Shown here: in pieces, positions 7,523-16,836 of the stretch | Layout of the letters: each line of letters begins with the position of its first letter | Position numbering within the stretch: the stretch's first letter is position 1 | DNA from: Pseudomonadota bacterium | Lineage (GTDB): Bacteria > Pseudomonadota > Gammaproteobacteria > UBA5335 | Length of the DNA stretch: 37,181 nucleotides | Assembly: GCA_021767745.1 (NCBI GenBank) | Contig: JAASSS010000004.1 | Location: 1-37,181 of the forward strand | Direction: 5' to 3' | The notes under the pieces: model-generated | Database searches by the model: none | The model's input: the letters and a program-made list of their open reading frames with translations, nothing else | What the model was told of the DNA's origin: nothing | Program-made: the position numbers and the translations under genes

Positions 7523-8525
7523 CGGCCTGTGCCAGGCGCATGGCGGCCCGTTCGGCGCCGCGCAGGCCGACGTCGGGATCGAGCACCAGGTGCACCGGCA
7601 TCCGCGCGATCAGCCGGCCCATCCGGCCCTTGTCGTGCATGGGCTGCAGAAAGTCATCGCTGTGCATGCGCTCGCGGAGGTGGCCGGCGACGCCGCCGGC
7701 GATGTAGATGCCGCCGAAGGGCAGACACTGCAGCGCGGCATTGCCGACGAAGGCGCCGTAGGCGTTGAGGAACAGCCGCACCGCGCCGACCGCCACCGCA
7801 TCGCTGTCCGCCAGCGCCAGCCGCGTGATGACCGGGGCGGCATCCTCGCCGTCGAGTGCCTGCGCCAGTTCCGCGCCGGCCGCTTCGCGCGCCGCCAGGA
7901 ACTGCGCGATCCGCACCAGGCCGGCGCCGGAAACCACCCGTTCCACGCTCACCCGGCCATGTTCGGCCAGCAGCTCGCGCCACAACGCGATTTGCGCCTC
8001 GCCGAGCGGCGCGAAGTCGATGTGCCCGCCCTCGCTCGGCAGCACCTCGTCCTGCCCCGGTTCGCCGACCAGGATCGCCTGGCCGAGGCCGGTGCCGGCG
8101 CCGACCACCAGCCGCGGCGCCCCGGCCTGCGCATTTGCCGCCTGCAGCGTCAGTAGCTGCGCGGGAGGCAGCGCCGTCACGCCGAGCGCGGTGGCCTCGA
8201 AGTCGTTCAGCAACGCCACCCGACCGACTGGCAGATCCGCCGCCAGGCGCTCGGGATGCAGGTGCCAGGGCAGGTTGGTCAGCCGGCGCCCGCCGTCGTC
8301 GGCCGTCGGCCCGGCCACGGCGAAGCAGGCGCCGGCGGGATCCTCGCCCGCCAGCTGCGCCTTGACCTGCGGCCGAGTGAGAAAGTCGAGCACCAACTCG
8401 CGCAGGTGCGGGTAGTCACCGCTGGGCAGCCGGGCCTGATGCAGGCAGCGCGGCCCGTCGGCTTCCAGCCGGCAGATCGACAGCAGCGTCTTGGTACCGC
8501 CGACGTCTCCTGCAAGCACTAGCAT
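7509..8525 (-). CDS. glk: Glucokinase
   Basis: A 338-residue ATP-dependent glucokinase of the bacterial Glk family (not ROK). ATP-binding phosphate-1 loop: AGDVGGTKTLL (residues 5-15). The catalytic base is D108 in LLNDFEATALGV. The GAGTGLGQA motif (143-151) and SEGGHIDFAPLGE (164-176) are diagnostic of the family, and GGIYIAGGVA (271-280) closes the adenosine site. It phosphorylates free glucose to glucose-6-phosphate. The start at 8525 is supported by GAAGGAA at 8531-8537. Its place beside the glycogen genes fits reuse of the glucose that MalQ releases, an inference from context. It is convergent with the alcohol dehydrogenase gene; the four-cysteine protein gene lies upstream on the same strand, 95 bases away. 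Confidence 0.95.
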   Translation of the reverse strand: MLVLAGDVGGTKTLLSICRLEADGPRCLHQARLPSGDYPHLRELVLDFLTRPQVKAQLAGEDPAGACFAVAGPTADDGGRRLTNLPWHLHPERLAADLPVGRVALLNDFEATALGVTALPPAQLLTLQAANAQAGAPRLVVGAGTGLGQAILVGEPGQDEVLPSEGGHIDFAPLGEAQIALWRELLAEHGRVSVERVVSGAGLVRIAQFLAAREAAGAELAQALDGEDAAPVITRLALADSDAVAVGAVRLFLNAYGAFVGNAALQCLPFGGIYIAGGVAGHLRERMHSDDFLQPMHDKGRMGRLIARMPVHLVLDPDVGLRGAERAAMRLAQAAPAH

Positions 8526-8620
8526 CGTTGTTCCTTCGCCTCTTGCCCCAGGGGTTGCGCCCAGCCTAACGAAAACACCCGGCCATGGGGCCGGGCTGTG
8601 GTGCCGCCGCCGGCGGCGGC

Positions 8621-8827
8621 TCAGCGAATCCAGTCGGCACGCAGCTGCTGGCACTCCTGCCACCAGCGACAGTCCGATTCCTCGCAGACGTGGCGTCGTT
8701 CGGTGGCGAAGCAGATTGCGTGTCCGGCACGTTCCTGCGACTGCCAGATCTCCCAGCGGCGCTGTACCCAGTCGGTCCGGCCGGACTCGGGTCGGCGGGA
8801 GGATTCGTTCGGTTCGGCCGTCATCAT
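8621..8827 (-). CDS. Small four-cysteine hypothetical protein
   Basis: A 68-residue protein with no function I can assign. The translation start is credible: GGGGAG lies about seven bases before ATG at 8827 (a second ATG follows directly). The C-terminal half has four cysteines in the pattern ICF...HVCEESDC...QEC within about 20 residues, plus several tryptophans (WVQRRWEIW, CRWWQEC), which suggests a small metal-binding or disulfide-stabilised fold. No signal peptide or membrane segment is visible. It sits between glk and the SDR gene in the same direction, with 49 bases separating it from the SDR stop, so it may be part of their transcript. Confidence 0.6.
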   Translation of the reverse strand: MMTAEPNESSRRPESGRTDWVQRRWEIWQSQERAGHAICFATERRHVCEESDCRWWQECQQLRADWIR

Positions 8828-8876
8828 TTCGTCTCTCCCCGGCGCACCGCCTGTCGCGGAATGCGCTGCTCGGCGT

Positions 8877-9620
8877 TCATTGACAGGTATAGCCGCCGTC
8901 GACCACCAATTCAGATCCCGTCATGTAGCTGGCGGCGTCGCTGGCCAGGAAGGCGACAGGACCGGCGATTTCCTCCGGCCGTGCCGGCCGCTTGAGCAGC
9001 GTGGGGCCGAGCAGTTCGCCCGGACCGGCCTTGCCCACGTGCTGCGTCATCGGGGTATCGACCACGCCGGGATGCACGGAGTTCACGCGGATGCCGTAAG
9101 GGGCGAGCTCGGCGGCGGCGTTCTTCGTCAGCAACCGCACCGCGCCCTTGGTGGCCTGATAGGCACCCGCGCCGGCCGGGCCGACGAGCCCGTAGATCGA
9201 GGAGAGGTTGACGATGGCGCCGCCGCCTGCGCTGCGAAGGGCAGGGGCCGCGGCCTGGATGCCGAGGAACACCCCACGCGCGTTGACGGCGAAGATGTGG
9301 TCCCACTCCTCGACGCTGGTCTCCAGCAGCGGGCGCAGCAGCAGGATGCCGGCGTTGTTGACCAGCACGTCCAGGCGCTGGTGCCGCGCCAGCACGAGGT
9401 CCACCGTGCGCCGCCAGGCGGACGCGTCGGTGACGTCGAGCGGCATGGCCTCGGCGCGGCCGGGCAGCTCCATGCCGTCGGCCACCGCGACGGCGCTGGC
9501 CTCGTCGGCGTCGGTGACGATCACATGGCCGCCGAGCGCCGCGAACTGGCGCGCGCAGGCGGCGCCGATACCGCTGCCGGCGCCGGTGATGAGGATGATC
9601 TTGTGGTCGAAGCGGATCAT
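8877..9620 (-). CDS. SDR family oxidoreductase
   Basis: A 247-residue classical short-chain dehydrogenase/reductase. Visible signatures: cofactor loop TGAGSGIG (12-19), Asp37 after beta-strand 2 (VIVTDAD), which favours NAD(H) over NADP(H), NNAG (88-91), catalytic Ser in NLSSIYG (about 140-141), YxxxK as Y154/K158 in AYQATKGA, and the C-terminal YMTGSELVVDGGYT typical of 3-oxoacyl-reductase or sugar/alcohol dehydrogenase members. The substrate cannot be read from the sequence. The start at 9620 is four residues before the first beta-strand; the upstream ATG at 9674 would add a poorly conserved tail, and no clear ribosome binding site separates them. glgA lies 76 bases upstream on the same strand. 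Confidence 0.92.
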   Translation of the reverse strand: MIRFDHKIILITGAGSGIGAACARQFAALGGHVIVTDADEASAVAVADGMELPGRAEAMPLDVTDASAWRRTVDLVLARHQRLDVLVNNAGILLLRPLLETSVEEWDHIFAVNARGVFLGIQAAAPALRSAGGGAIVNLSSIYGLVGPAGAGAYQATKGAVRLLTKNAAAELAPYGIRVNSVHPGVVDTPMTQHVGKAGPGELLGPTLLKRPARPEEIAGPVAFLASDAASYMTGSELVVDGGYTCQ

Positions 9621-9696
9621 GGCGGACTCGCGAGCTGGGATGTCCTCCCATGCTCGACGGGCCGGCGCAGGCATACGTTGATGCAGGTCAAACGGC

Positions 9697-11157
9697 TCAG
9701 GTTCGGGCGAGACGTGTCATCGCCGCTTCATAGACCTCCACGTAGGCGCGGGCGCTGCGCTTCCAGCCGAAGTCCGCGTTCATGCCCCGCGCCTGCAGTT
9801 GCCGCCAGGCCTGCGGCTGGCGGAACAGCGCCAGGGCATGCTCGATGGCCGCGCCAAGGGCCTCGGGCGTCTGCTGATCGAAGACGAAGCCGGTGCCGGC
9901 AGCCGGCGCGGCAGTGACATCCACCACGCTGTCGGCGAGTCCGCCGCAGCGATGCACGACGGGTGGGGTGCCATAGCGCAGGCTGTAGAGCTGGTTGAGC
10001 CCGCAGGGCTCGAAGCGCGAGGGCATCAGGAACAGATCGGCCGCCGCCTCCAGCCGGTGCGCCAGCGCCTCGTCGAAGCCGATCTGCACCGCGACGCGGC
10101 CCGGGTAGGCCGAGGCGAGATCGCGCAGCCGCTGTTCCAGCGCGCTCTCGCCGCTGCCCAGCACGGCCAGCTGCACGGCGCCGCGGTTGAGCAGATCCGG
10201 CAGTGCCTGCAGCACCAGATCGACACCCTTCTGCGGTACCAGCCGGCTGATCATGACCAGCAGCGGCATATCGGCCGCCACCTCCAGCCCCAGTGCCTGC
10301 TGCAGGTGCTGCTTGGTCTGGCGCTTGCCCGCCAGATCCTGCACCGAAAAATTGGCCGGCAGGTGAGGATCGCTGCGCGGATCCCACTCGTCTGGATCGA
10401 TGCCGTTGAGAATGCCGACCAGGTCCTCCCGGCGGTGGCGCAACAGGCCGTCGAGGCCCTCACCACGCGCCGGCGTGCAGATCTCCTCGGCGTAGGTCGG
10501 GCTCACGGTGGTGAGCATGTCGGCGAATACCAGTCCGCCCTTGATGAACGACAGGTCGCCATAGAACTCCAGCGCATCGGCATGCCAGAGATAGCTCGGC
10601 AGGCCGAGCCGATGCAGCGTCTGTGGCTCGAAGCGGCCGTGATAGTTGAGGTTGTGCACCGTGAAGATGCTGGCTGCCGGCACGCGCCGCTGCTGCATCC
10701 ACACCGGCACCAGACCGGTCTGCCAGTCGTTGCAGTGCACCACGTGCGGTCGCCAGACGGTGCCGGCGCGACCGGAGGCCAGCGCGGTGGCGATGCGGCA
10801 GAAGGCGTTGAAGCGAACGGCATTGTCCGGCCAGTCCTGGCCGTGTTCGTCCAGATACGGCGAGCCGCGCCGGTCGCTGAAGCCCGGCCCGGAGGCCAGC
10901 CACAGGCGGATGCCGTCGGTGCGTCGCCGGGGCGTCAGCAGCTGCCAGTCCTCGAAGCCGGCCGGCGCGCGGAAGCGGTGCACCGGCCGCAGGGACTGCT
11001 CGCCGGCAAGGATGTCACCGTAGGCCGGCAGCAGCACGCGCACGTCGTGCCCCAGCGCGGCGAGCGCCTTGGGCAGCGCGCCGGCGACGTCGGCCAGGCC
11101 GCCCGTCTTGATCCATGGCTGCACTTCACTGGCGATGAACAGGATACGGTGGCTCAT
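9697..11157 (-). CDS. glgA: Glycogen synthase (ADP-glucose dependent)
   Basis: A 486-residue GT5 glycosyltransferase (E. coli GlgA has 477) that adds glucose from ADP-glucose to alpha-1,4-glucan. The N-terminal ADP-glucose motif KTGGLADV is at residues 17-24, [11 protein letters not shown] at 141-151, the GT-B second Rossmann domain begins near [11 protein letters not shown] (303-313), and the catalytic Glu of the EX7E motif is E383 in [17 protein letters not shown]. The start at 11157 is supported by GAGGGAG just upstream. It is divergent from glgC across 180 bases, so synthesis of ADP-glucose and its polymerisation can be controlled together. Its 3' side is followed by the SDR gene in the same direction. 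Confidence 0.97.
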   Translation of the reverse strand: MSHRILFIASEVQPWIKTGGLADVAGALPKALAALGHDVRVLLPAYGDILAGEQSLRPVHRFRAPAGFEDWQLLTPRRRTDGIRLWLASGPGFSDRRGSPYLDEHGQDWPDNAVRFNAFCRIATALASGRAGTVWRPHVVHCNDWQTGLVPVWMQQRRVPAASIFTVHNLNYHGRFEPQTLHRLGLPSYLWHADALEFYGDLSFIKGGLVFADMLTTVSPTYAEEICTPARGEGLDGLLRHRREDLVGILNGIDPDEWDPRSDPHLPANFSVQDLAGKRQTKQHLQQALGLEVAADMPLLVMISRLVPQKGVDLVLQALPDLLNRGAVQLAVLGSGESALEQRLRDLASAYPGRVAVQIGFDEALAHRLEAAADLFLMPSRFEPCGLNQLYSLRYGTPPVVHRCGGLADSVVDVTAAPAAGTGFVFDQQTPEALGAAIEHALALFRQPQAWRQLQARGMNADFGWKRSARAYVEVYEAAMTRLART

Positions 11158-11337
11158 GCGGCTCCCTCGCGTGTTGGGGCAGATGGTGGAAACCTGGGCG
11201 GCGGCTGGCACTCTATAGCAAGGCCGTCCCGGCGCGCCGATGCCGCCGGCGCTGGGTGTATCGAGCCCGGCGCCCGTCGCGGGTTCCTCGGCCGGCACGC
11301 ACCATGGACTATCGACCGCTCACGGAGAGTCACCCGG
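11158..11337. promoter_or_regulatory. Divergent glgA/glgC control region
   Basis: These 180 bases must carry promoters for both glgA (minus) and glgC (plus). The one AT-rich spot is a CTATAG palindrome at 11213-11218. Read on the minus strand it gives TATAGA (11217-11212), a fair -10 for glgA, but no good -35 is seen at 16-18 bases. The glgC ribosome site GGAGAG is at 11324-11329. I see no clear operator repeat. Confidence 0.35.
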
Positions 11338-12609
11338 ATGCAGATCAACCCGTCGCAACGTTTCATCAGCCTGGTCACCAAAGACACCCTCGCCCTGATC
11401 CTGGCCGGTGGCCGGGGTAGCCGGCTGGGGGATCTGACCAACCAGCGCGCCAAGCCGGCGGTGCCCTTCGGCGGCAAGTTCCGCATCATCGATTTCCCGC
11501 TCTCCAACTGCGTCAATTCCGGTATCCGCCGCGTGGCGATCCTCACGCAGTACAAGGCACACTCGCTGATCCGCCACCTGCAGCAGGGCTGGGGCTTTCT
11601 CCGCGGCGAGTTCGGCGAGTTCATCGAAGTCTGGCCCGCCCAGCAGCGGGTCGGCGAGATGTGGTATCGCGGTACGGCGGACGCCCTCTACCACAACCTC
11701 GACATCATCAAGGCCCACAATCCCCGCTTCGTGCTCGTGCTGGGCGGCGATCACGTCTACAAGATGGACTACGGCACCATGCTGGGCTTCCACGCCCAAC
11801 ACCAGGCGGACGTGACGGTCGGCTGCATCACCGTGCCGCGGATGGAGGCGACGCCGTTTGGCGTGATGGGCGTGGACGAGGACGCCCGCATCGGTTTCTT
11901 CCAGGAGAAGCCGGCCGATCCGGCCTCGCTGCCGAACGACCCCGAGCGTGCGCTGGTGTCGATGGGTATCTACGTCTTCAACACCGACTACCTGGTGGCG
12001 ATGCTGGAGGAGGATGCCGCCCGTGCCGAGTCCAAGCACGACTTCGGCAAGGATATCGTCCCGCGGGCGCTGGAGCGCGGCCATGCCGCCTACGCCTATC
12101 CGTTCCAGAACACCGTGGGGCGTGGGCGCGCGTACTGGCGCGATGTCGGCACCATCGACGCCTATTGGGCGGCGAACATGGAGCTGATCGGAGTGACCCC
12201 CGAGCTGGACCTGTACGACGACTCCTGGCCGATCTGGACCTATCAGGAGCAGGCGCCGCCGGCGAAGTTCGTGCTCGACGAGGACGGCCGGCGCGGCACC
12301 GCCACCAATTCCATGGTGGCCGGCGGCTGCATCGTCTCCGGCGCCACCGTGCAGCACTCGCTGCTGTTCTCCAACGTGGTGGTCGAGGAAAAGGCGCTGG
12401 TGCGCGATTCGGTGGTGCTGCCGCGGGCCCGCATCGGTACCGGTGCCCGCGTCTGCAAGGCCGTGATCGAGAGCGGCTGCGTGATCCCGCCGCAGATGAG
12501 CATCGGTGAGGACGAGGCCGAGGACCGGCGCCGCTTCGAGGTGACCGACAAGGGCGTGGTGCTGGTCACCCCGGAGATGCTGCACCAGGAGCTGCCCTAC
12601 GTGCTGTAG
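11338..12609 (+). CDS. glgC: Glucose-1-phosphate adenylyltransferase (ADP-glucose pyrophosphorylase)
   Basis: A 423-residue enzyme (E. coli GlgC has 431) that makes ADP-glucose from glucose-1-phosphate and ATP, the committed step of glycogen synthesis. The nucleotide loop [14 protein letters not shown] is at residues 21-34, with the K39 region ([11 protein letters not shown]) matching the fructose-1,6-bisphosphate regulatory site, catalytic Asp138 in [11 protein letters not shown], and the glucose-1-phosphate-binding lysine K191 in FFQEKPADP. The C-terminal left-handed beta-helix begins around residue 320 ([14 protein letters not shown]). The start follows GGAGAG at eight bases. malQ follows on the same strand after 54 bases, suggesting a glgC-malQ transcript. 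Confidence 0.97.
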   Translation: MQINPSQRFISLVTKDTLALILAGGRGSRLGDLTNQRAKPAVPFGGKFRIIDFPLSNCVNSGIRRVAILTQYKAHSLIRHLQQGWGFLRGEFGEFIEVWPAQQRVGEMWYRGTADALYHNLDIIKAHNPRFVLVLGGDHVYKMDYGTMLGFHAQHQADVTVGCITVPRMEATPFGVMGVDEDARIGFFQEKPADPASLPNDPERALVSMGIYVFNTDYLVAMLEEDAARAESKHDFGKDIVPRALERGHAAYAYPFQNTVGRGRAYWRDVGTIDAYWAANMELIGVTPELDLYDDSWPIWTYQEQAPPAKFVLDEDGRRGTATNSMVAGGCIVSGATVQHSLLFSNVVVEEKALVRDSVVLPRARIGTGARVCKAVIESGCVIPPQMSIGEDEAEDRRRFEVTDKGVVLVTPEMLHQELPYVL

Positions 12610-12663
12610 TCATACCTCAAGACCAGACCTGCGTTTCTCCCCCCTGCTGCGGAAGCGTCGTCT

Positions 12664-14169
12664 ATGGCCCAGTTCACTGACTGTCGTCGTGCCGGATTGC
12701 TGCTCCATCCCACCTCTCTGCCGGGCCCTGCCTGGCAGGGGCAGCTCGGGGCGCCGGCCCATGCGTTCATCGATTTTCTGGCCAGCGCCGGCGCCACGGT
12801 GTGGCAGACCCTGCCGCTGTGTCCGGTGGACAGCACCGGCAGCCCGTATCAGTCCAGTTCGGTCTTCGCCGGGGAGCCGGCGCTGATCGACCTGGAAGGA
12901 CTGGCCGCGCAGGGCCTGCTGGCGGTGGAAACGGTGCGCGCAGCGCTGGAGACCGGCTGCGATGCTCCGCAGCATCGGCGCCTGCTGGCGCAGGCCGCGG
13001 CGGCGTTGCCGCAGGCACCGGTGGCGCTGCAGGCCGAGTTCGCCCGCTTCTGCCAGGAAGAGGCCGGCTGGCTCGAACCCTATGCGCTCTTCCATGCGCT
13101 GCATGACCGGCTGGCGGCGCCGTGGTGGGCGTGGCCTGTCGGCCTGCGCGATCGCGAACCGGCGGCGCTGGCGCAGGCGGCGGACGAGCTCACCGGCGAA
13201 CTGCACACGCAGCGCTTCGAGCAGTTCGCCTTCGACGCACAGTGGCGCCAGCTGAAGCAGGCGGCCAACGCCCGCGACGTCCTGCTGTTCGGCGACATGC
13301 CGATGTTCGTGGCGCACGACAGCGCCGATGTATGGGCCAACCGCGAGCTGTTCCACCTCGACGGTGAGGGGCACATGACGCGGGTCGCCGGGGTGCCGCC
13401 GGACTATTTCTCCGCCGACGGCCAGCTGTGGAACATGCCGCACTACAATTGGCCGGCCATGGCGAGCGACGGCTACGCCTGGTGGACGCGGCGGCTGGCC
13501 CGCCAGCGCCAGTGGTTCGACCTGATCCGCATCGACCACTTCCGCGGCTTTGCCGCCGCCTGGGCGGTCGCGCCCGGACAGTCGACGGCGCGCGAGGGCC
13601 GTTGGGAGCCGGGGCCGGGCGCGGCGATGTTCCACACGCTGGCCGAGCGCCTCGGGCCCCTGCCGCTGGTGGCAGAGGATCTGGGCTTGATCACGCCGGA
13701 CGTTGACGCCCTGCGCGACTCGTTGGACCTGCCGGGCATGCGGGTGTTGCAGTTCGCCTTCGACGGCGATGCCGGCAACGTGCATCTGCCGCACAATCAC
13801 GTGCGCAACGCGATCGTTTACACCGGCACGCACGACAATCCCACGGCGCTCGGCTGGTGGGCGGGACTGGACGCGGCGGCGCGCGCGCAGGTGCGCGACT
13901 ACCTGGGACCGGGCGATGAGGTCATGCCCTGGCTGCTGATCCGCCCGACGCTGGCCTCCGTGGCCGGCTGTGCCGTGCTGCCACTGCAGGATGTGCTCGG
14001 CCTCGGCGAGCAGGCGCGGCTCAACACGCCGGGCACCGCCGACGGCAACTGGTCGTGGCGCTACCCGCAGGGTGCGCTCGACCCGTCGCTGGCCGAGCGG
14101 CTGCGGCATCTGTTTGCCCTGTACGGCCGGCTGCCGGACTCCACGGCGCCGGCAGCCGCGGCGGACTAG
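12664..14169 (+). CDS. malQ: 4-alpha-glucanotransferase (amylomaltase)
   Basis: A 501-residue GH77 enzyme that transfers alpha-1,4-glucan segments between oligosaccharides and releases glucose. It has the short (Thermus/plant DPE1-like) length, not the long enterobacterial form. N-terminal motif GLLLHPTSLPGP (11-22), substrate loop GSPYQSSSVFAG (59-70), nucleophile D291 in IRIDHFRGF, acid/base E338 in VAEDLGLITPDV, and transition-state Asp D391 in YTGTHDNPTALGWW are all intact. The start follows a GGAAG about nine bases upstream. It lies downstream of glgC and converges on glgP: its TAG stop is read from the same CTAG that gives the glgP stop. With GlgP it would recycle short maltodextrins. 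Confidence 0.97.
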   Translation: MAQFTDCRRAGLLLHPTSLPGPAWQGQLGAPAHAFIDFLASAGATVWQTLPLCPVDSTGSPYQSSSVFAGEPALIDLEGLAAQGLLAVETVRAALETGCDAPQHRRLLAQAAAALPQAPVALQAEFARFCQEEAGWLEPYALFHALHDRLAAPWWAWPVGLRDREPAALAQAADELTGELHTQRFEQFAFDAQWRQLKQAANARDVLLFGDMPMFVAHDSADVWANRELFHLDGEGHMTRVAGVPPDYFSADGQLWNMPHYNWPAMASDGYAWWTRRLARQRQWFDLIRIDHFRGFAAAWAVAPGQSTAREGRWEPGPGAAMFHTLAERLGPLPLVAEDLGLITPDVDALRDSLDLPGMRVLQFAFDGDAGNVHLPHNHVRNAIVYTGTHDNPTALGWWAGLDAAARAQVRDYLGPGDEVMPWLLIRPTLASVAGCAVLPLQDVLGLGEQARLNTPGTADGNWSWRYPQGALDPSLAERLRHLFALYGRLPDSTAPAAAAD

Positions 14170-16730
14170 CTCAGCCAGACCATCCGGCCGAGCTCGAAGG
14201 GATGGGCGAGGTCCGGGTGGTAGGGGAACACGCGTAGCTCGTAGCTGAACAGGCCGGTCTGCTCCAGCGGGATGTCCAGTTCGAACAGGGTCGCGCCGTC
14301 CTGCTCGCCGGCCGGCGTCAGCCGGTAGCACGCGGACTTGTCGAAGCCGCCATCCGGCTGCTCGGTGCCGACCACGCATTCCAGGCGCACGTCCTGGGGG
14401 CTCAGCCCGTTCAGGTGCGCCTGCACCCGCACGCGGAAGGCCTCCCCCCGTGCCAGTCGGCTGGTAGGTTCGTCCAGCCGCGCCAGACTGACGCCCTGCC
14501 AGCACTCACGCACCCGTTGCTTCCAGGCCGTGAGCGCGCGCGCGCGGCGCGCGTCGTCGGCCTGCAGCGAACGGGCGTGCTCCATCGCTGGCACGTAGAA
14601 GCCGTCGAGATAGTCCAGCAGCATGCGCTGGCTGTTGAACTCCGGCAGGATCGTCGCCATCGCGTGTTTCGAGCGGGCCACCCAGGCCGGCGAATAGCCG
14701 TGGTTGTTCTGCGCGAAGTAGGTCGGCACCACCTGGTGTTCGAGCACGTCGAGCAGATCGCGCGCTTCCTGCTGATCGCGCAGCTCCGCATCACCGTCCT
14801 CGCGGTGCGGCGTCAGGCCCCAGCCGTTGTCGCCATCGCAGATCTCCGGCCACCAGCCGTCCAGCACGCTGACGTTGAGCACGCCGTTCAGTCCCGCCTT
14901 CTGGCCCGAGGTGCCGCAGGCCTCCTTCGGGTACTGCGGCGTGTTGATCCACACGTCGACCCCGCTCACCAGCTTGCGGCCGAGCGCAAGGTCGTAGTTC
15001 TCGATGAAGAACAGCTTGCCGAAGAACGGCGGCGTGGCCGCCAGTTCGTTGATGCGCCGGATCAGTGCCTGCCCTGGCTCGTCGGCGGGATGGGCCTTGC
15101 CGGCATAGAGCAGCACCACCGGGCGCTGGGGATCGTTCAGCAGCGCCGCCAGCCGCTCGGTCTCGCGCAGCAGCAGCGTCGCCCGCTTGTAGGTGGCGAA
15201 GCGGCGGGCAAAGCCCAGCACCAGCGGCTTGGGGCCGTTGGGGTCGAGGCGGGCGAGCGCGCGCTCGCGATGCGCCTCGCTGGCATCGTTGCGCCGGTAC
15301 TGCTGGTCCAGTGCCTGACGCACGAAGCTCAGGGTGCCGCTCTTGATCGTCTGGCGCACGTGCCAGAAATTCTCGTCCGGCAGCGTCTCCACCACGTGCT
15401 GCCAGAAGGCCCGGTCGGTGAGCCGGTCGCGCCAGCCGACGAAGCGCATGTCGAACAGCTGGGTCCATTCCTGGGCGAGGAAGGTGCTCACGTGCACGCC
15501 ATTGGTGACATGGCGGATCGGATTCTCCGCCGGCGGCACCTGCGGCCAGTGATAGGCCTCCATCTGCGCCGCCACCTCGCCGTGAATCGCGCTGACCCCG
15601 TTGTGGTAGCGCGAGCCACGCAGGCCCAGCGCCGTCATGTTGAAGGCGTGCTCGTGTGCCGGCGAGCTGCCGAGCTGCAGCAGCGTCTCCACCGGCACCT
15701 GCAGCTCCTGCGCGAACGGCGCCAGATAGGGCCGGATCAGGTCGTGCTCGAACATGTCATGACCGGCCGGCACCGGCGTGTGGGTGGTGAACACCGTGGC
15801 GCCGGCCACCGCTTCCAGCGTCGGCGCGAACGGCAGGCCGCCGCGTACGCTGCCGCAGCAGCGCTCGATGATGGAGAAGGTCGCGTGGCCCTCGTTGATG
15901 TGCCACACCGCCGGCTGCAGGCCGAGCGCATGCAGCGCCCGCACGCCGCCCACACCCAGCACCATCTCCTGTGCCAGGCGGTTGCGGCGATCGCCGCCGT
16001 AGAGCTGGAAGGTGATGGACTGGTCCGCCGCCGTGTTCTCCGGCAGCGCGGTGTCGAGCAGGAGCAGCCGCAGGTTGCCGATCGCCACCTGCCAGACCTT
16101 CACCCGCACCGTGCGTTCGGCCATCGGCACCTGCACGTATACCTCGCGGCCATCGGCGTCGCGGGCCGGGGAGACCGGCAGGTCGCTCAGCGCGTGGGGC
16201 TGGTAGAGGGCCTGCTGCTGGCCGCTGGCGTCGATCGCCTGGCGAAAATAGCCCTGGTGATACATGAGCCCGACGGCGACGAAGGGCAAGCCGAGGTCGC
16301 TGGCCGCCTTGCAGTGATCGCCGGCCAGGATGCCGAGGCCGCCCGAGTAGATCGGCAGGCTCTCGTGCAGGCCGAACTCGGCACAGAAATAGGCGATCAG
16401 ATCGGACTCGGGCGTCACCTGATGACGTACGGCCCGGTGCAGTGCGTCGGTGTGGACCCGGTAGGTGCGATAGGCCGCGAGCGCGTATTCCAGCTCCTCC
16501 AGAAAGGTCGGATCGCTGGCCAGCGCGTCGAGGCGCTGCTGGTCGACCCGTCGCAGCAGGATCTTCGGGTTGTGGCCGCAGCGATCCCACAGGTCGCTGT
16601 CGATGTGGCGGAAGACGCGACGGACGCGTCGATCCCAGCTGTAGAGCAGGTTGTCGGCGAGCGTTTCCAGCCCGGCCAGCCGCTCGGGAAGCTGGGCCCG
16701 AACTTCCACGGCAAAACGTTTGGCAGTCAT
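14166..16730 (-). CDS. glgP: Glycogen/alpha-glucan phosphorylase
   Basis: An 854-residue GT35 phosphorylase of the long-divergent branch (TIGR02094 type, with an N-terminal DUF3417-like segment at about 8-118), distinct from E. coli GlgP. It releases glucose-1-phosphate from glucan using phosphate and pyridoxal phosphate; the PLP lysine is probably K611 in EACGTSGQKAGLNG. Other family blocks are IYSGGLGILAGDHCKAASDL (128-147) and HINEGHATF (277-285). The last ~100 residues look like a beta-rich extra domain. Of two adjacent ATGs (16733 and 16730) the second is preferred, because GAGG at the usual distance precedes it. It is transcribed towards malQ, with the two stops sharing CTAG. Confidence 0.95.
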   Translation of the reverse strand: MTAKRFAVEVRAQLPERLAGLETLADNLLYSWDRRVRRVFRHIDSDLWDRCGHNPKILLRRVDQQRLDALASDPTFLEELEYALAAYRTYRVHTDALHRAVRHQVTPESDLIAYFCAEFGLHESLPIYSGGLGILAGDHCKAASDLGLPFVAVGLMYHQGYFRQAIDASGQQQALYQPHALSDLPVSPARDADGREVYVQVPMAERTVRVKVWQVAIGNLRLLLLDTALPENTAADQSITFQLYGGDRRNRLAQEMVLGVGGVRALHALGLQPAVWHINEGHATFSIIERCCGSVRGGLPFAPTLEAVAGATVFTTHTPVPAGHDMFEHDLIRPYLAPFAQELQVPVETLLQLGSSPAHEHAFNMTALGLRGSRYHNGVSAIHGEVAAQMEAYHWPQVPPAENPIRHVTNGVHVSTFLAQEWTQLFDMRFVGWRDRLTDRAFWQHVVETLPDENFWHVRQTIKSGTLSFVRQALDQQYRRNDASEAHRERALARLDPNGPKPLVLGFARRFATYKRATLLLRETERLAALLNDPQRPVVLLYAGKAHPADEPGQALIRRINELAATPPFFGKLFFIENYDLALGRKLVSGVDVWINTPQYPKEACGTSGQKAGLNGVLNVSVLDGWWPEICDGDNGWGLTPHREDGDAELRDQQEARDLLDVLEHQVVPTYFAQNNHGYSPAWVARSKHAMATILPEFNSQRMLLDYLDGFYVPAMEHARSLQADDARRARALTAWKQRVRECWQGVSLARLDEPTSRLARGEAFRVRVQAHLNGLSPQDVRLECVVGTEQPDGGFDKSACYRLTPAGEQDGATLFELDIPLEQTGLFSYELRVFPYHPDLAHPFELGRMVWLS

Positions 16731-16800
16731 CATCACCTCGCGGGGGAGCGGGACGGGCGCCGGGGGGCGCACACCCGATCTTAACAAGGGTTAATGCGTA

Positions 16801-16836
16801 CGGCTGCTGCGTCTGCCCGCGTTCGGGCTTCAGCCG
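16801..16836 (-). terminator. Hairpin at the end of flgL (possible operon terminator)
   Basis: Nested inverted repeats: outer arms CGGCTG (16801-16806) and CAGCCG (16831-16836), inner arms GCCCG (16815-16819) and CGGGC (16824-16828). The structure overlaps the flgL stop codon and separates the flagellar genes from glgP, which is read in the same direction. There is no T-run on the minus strand after it. A small TTAAC/GTTAA repeat lies just beyond, at 16781-16794. Confidence 0.35.

Noticed and set aside
11206-11221. TGGCAC in the glgA/glgC region as a sigma54 promoter
   Set aside because: The -24 half is perfect, but the -12 position reads AGCAA instead of TTGCW, so RpoN would not be expected to use it.
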